The notes under the pieces are model-generated. The model searched no databases and was not told the DNA's origin. It saw only the letters and a program-made list of their open reading frames with translations. Below, in pieces: positions 62,652 through 64,000 of a stretch of 64,000 bases of DNA. The DNA lies in NCBI RefSeq assembly GCF_002263515.1, contig NZ_CP022752.1, forward strand, positions 4,650,001-4,714,000, written 5' to 3'. Positions within the stretch are counted from its first letter, which is position 1. Every line of letters begins with the position of its first letter. This DNA comes from Actinopolyspora erythraea. Lineage in GTDB: Bacteria > Actinomycetota > Actinomycetes > Mycobacteriales > Pseudonocardiaceae. The position numbers and the translations under genes are program-made.

Positions 62652-64000
62652 GACATCGCCTCCGCTCGCCGGACCGCGGCGAACAGCGCGCGGGCCTTGT
62701 GCAGGGTCTCCTGGTACTCGGCGGTGGGGTCGGAATCGACGACGACACCGGCACCGGCCTGCGCGTGCACCATGCCGTCGGCGACGACCAGGGTGCGCAA
62801 CGCGATGGCCAGGTCGGCGTTACCGCCGTGGCTGATGCAGCCGAGAGCTCCGCCGTAGACACCTCGGCGTTGCTGCTCCAACTCGGAGATGATCTCCATG
62901 GCCCGGATCTTCGGAGCGCCGCTGAGGGTTCCGGCGGGAAACGTCGCCCGCAGCGCGTCGAGTGCGTCCGCGTCCGAGGTCAGCCTGCCGGACACCGTGG
63001 ACGACAGGTGCATCACGTGCGAGAAGCGCTCGACCTCCATGAGCCTGTCCACCCGCACCGATCCGGTCCGGCTAACTCGACCGAGGTCATTGCGTCCCAG
63101 GTCGACGAGCATCACGTGCTCGGCCTTCTCCTTCTCGTCGTCCAGCAGCTCGTTTTCCAGCGCGAGATCGTCGTTCGCGTCGGGATTCCGTCGTCGGGTA
63201 CCCGCCAGCGGACGGGTCTGCACCCGTCCGCCCTCGTTCTTGACCAGCAGCTCGGGTGAGGCCCCGATGATGTGCCGACCGTTTCCGAGGCTGACGTGGT
63301 ACAGGTACGGGGAGGGGTTGGTGGCACGCAACTGCCGGTAGACATCGATCGGATCGGCGCGCAGCGGTTTGGAGAACCGCTGCGAGAGCACGATCTGGAA
63401 AGCATCGCCGGCCGCGATGTACTCACGAGCCCGGCGCACTCGTCGTTCGTACTCCTCGCGACTGAAGTTGGAGCGCCATTCGTCGAGGTCCGCCGGATCG
63501 GAGTCGGGGTCGGTGGCGGGTACTGGTCCGTCCTCCGGCCCGGGGAGCACGGTGGTGCGCAGCCCCGACTGCATCAGGTCGATGCGCCGCACCGCCTCGC
63601 TGTAGCTCTCCTGGTTCGGCCGGTGCAGTGTGACCAGGAGCAGTTTGCGGGTCGCGTGGTCGACGACCACCAAATCGTCGGTGAGCAGGAACGCCGACTC
63701 CGGCAGGTTCGGCGCGGGCTCCTCGGCGACGGGCAGGTTCTCGAAGTGCCGTGCGGTCTCGTAACCGAGGTAGCCCACGACGCCGCCGTGGAACGGGGGA
63801 AGCCCCGGAACCGGTGCGATCGATTGCTCGACCAGCTCGCACACCGTCGTCAACGGGTCCTCGGAATCGATCTCCAGCGGCTTCGGCCGGTATCCGATGT
63901 AGGAGTACCGTCCGCTCTCGCCGGAGGTCGGCACGTCCTCCAGCAGGAAGCCCGGTTCGTCCGAACCGCAGAGCTGCGCGAACAGCGTCACCGGAGTTAT
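62648..64000 (-). CDS. trpE: Anthranilate synthase component I (5' end beyond window)
   Basis: The frame stays open to the last base, and the residues before 63991 read ITPVTLFAQLC, the usual interior TrpE sequence, so the true start is to the right of 64000. At least 450 residues are visible. C-terminal chorismate-binding domain: REYIAAGDAFQIVLSQRF, GASPELLVK, TRPLAGTRRR, VMLVDLGRNDLGRV, MHLSSTVSG, FPAGTLSGAPKIRAMEII and GALGCISHGGNADLAIALRT. The interior GTG at 63991 is not a believable start. Any trp leader/attenuator would be outside the window. Confidence 0.95.
   Translation of the reverse strand: MTPVTLFAQLCGSDEPGFLLEDVPTSGESGRYSYIGYRPKPLEIDSEDPLTTVCELVEQSIAPVPGLPPFHGGVVGYLGYETARHFENLPVAEEPAPNLPESAFLLTDDLVVVDHATRKLLLVTLHRPNQESYSEAVRRIDLMQSGLRTTVLPGPEDGPVPATDPDSDPADLDEWRSNFSREEYERRVRRAREYIAAGDAFQIVLSQRFSKPLRADPIDVYRQLRATNPSPYLYHVSLGNGRHIIGASPELLVKNEGGRVQTRPLAGTRRRNPDANDDLALENELLDDEKEKAEHVMLVDLGRNDLGRVSRTGSVRVDRLMEVERFSHVMHLSSTVSGRLTSDADALDALRATFPAGTLSGAPKIRAMEIISELEQQRRGVYGGALGCISHGGNADLAIALRTLVVADGMVHAQAGAGVVVDSDPTAEYQETLHKARALFAAVRRAEAMS

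Noticed and set aside
1..64000. CRISPR arrays, rRNA genes or intact insertion sequences
   Set aside because: I saw no regularly spaced direct repeats, no rRNA-like sequence and no transposase gene. The only mobile-element trace is the integrase stump.

Overview
The window is high-GC actinobacterial chromosome, most likely from the Pseudonocardiales/Actinopolyspora-Saccharopolyspora side of the phylum. Evidence for this includes the strong G/C bias at third codon positions, the actinobacterial-type 14-gene nuo operon, MenJ, a DUF3558-type lipoprotein, WXG-type proteins without an ESX machine, a sunset-domain membrane protein and frequent GTG/TTG starts. Genus-level placement is inference.

Left edge (1-2.5 kb): a YefM/YoeB toxin-antitoxin pair, the 3' stump of a tyrosine integrase and a tRNA-Tyr gene look like the end of a decayed integrative element. 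Then come yajQ and a stand-alone rmlA. 2.6-9.2 kb holds htpX, a YceI protein, a divergent ddaH/Lrp-AsnC pair, a sunset-domain membrane protein and a long-chain polyprenyl diphosphate synthase.

Respiratory quinone region (8.2-43.3 kb): nuoA-N (26.0 to 9.3 kb, minus strand) is complete, in canonical order and mostly translationally coupled. The polyprenyl diphosphate synthase sits directly behind it and menJ directly in front. Menaquinone genes menG, menF, menD, menB, menE and menA follow, so quinone synthesis and the main quinone-reducing complex are physically linked. menC, menH and menI are not in the window. Between them lie an inositol-monophosphatase-family gene, an orphan PaaC-like gene, an orphan PqqD-like small gene, a secreted M1 peptidase and several unknown small proteins.

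43.4-48.3 kb: a minus-strand block of WXG/coiled-coil/membrane proteins plus a DUF3558-type lipoprotein, then an MHS-family MFS transporter. Two or three genes between 36.8 and 44.0 kb carry single-base frameshifts.

49.2-64.0 kb is the most unusual part. A complete anthranilate/tryptophan operon (trpE-G-D-C-B-A) ends in a class II DAHP synthase gene. It lies next to an acyl-CoA-dehydrogenase-fold flavin monooxygenase, a flavin reductase, an SAM methyltransferase lacking the usual catalytic His, an aldo/keto reductase, a drug-type MFS exporter, a WrbA quinone reductase and a glutathionyl-hydroquinone-reductase-like enzyme. There is no PKS or NRPS. My reading is a compact, possibly undescribed pathway that draws on its own shikimate/anthranilate/indole supply to make and export an oxidised, methylated aromatic (quinone- or aminophenol-like) product. 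trpE runs off the right edge, so the cluster continues beyond the window.

Non-coding structure includes a 128-bp intergenic repeat present in two near-identical copies and one diverged copy, a short repeat centred on TCGGCGGAACC, several long perfect hairpins at convergent gene ends, and a probable leaderless promoter for ddaH.
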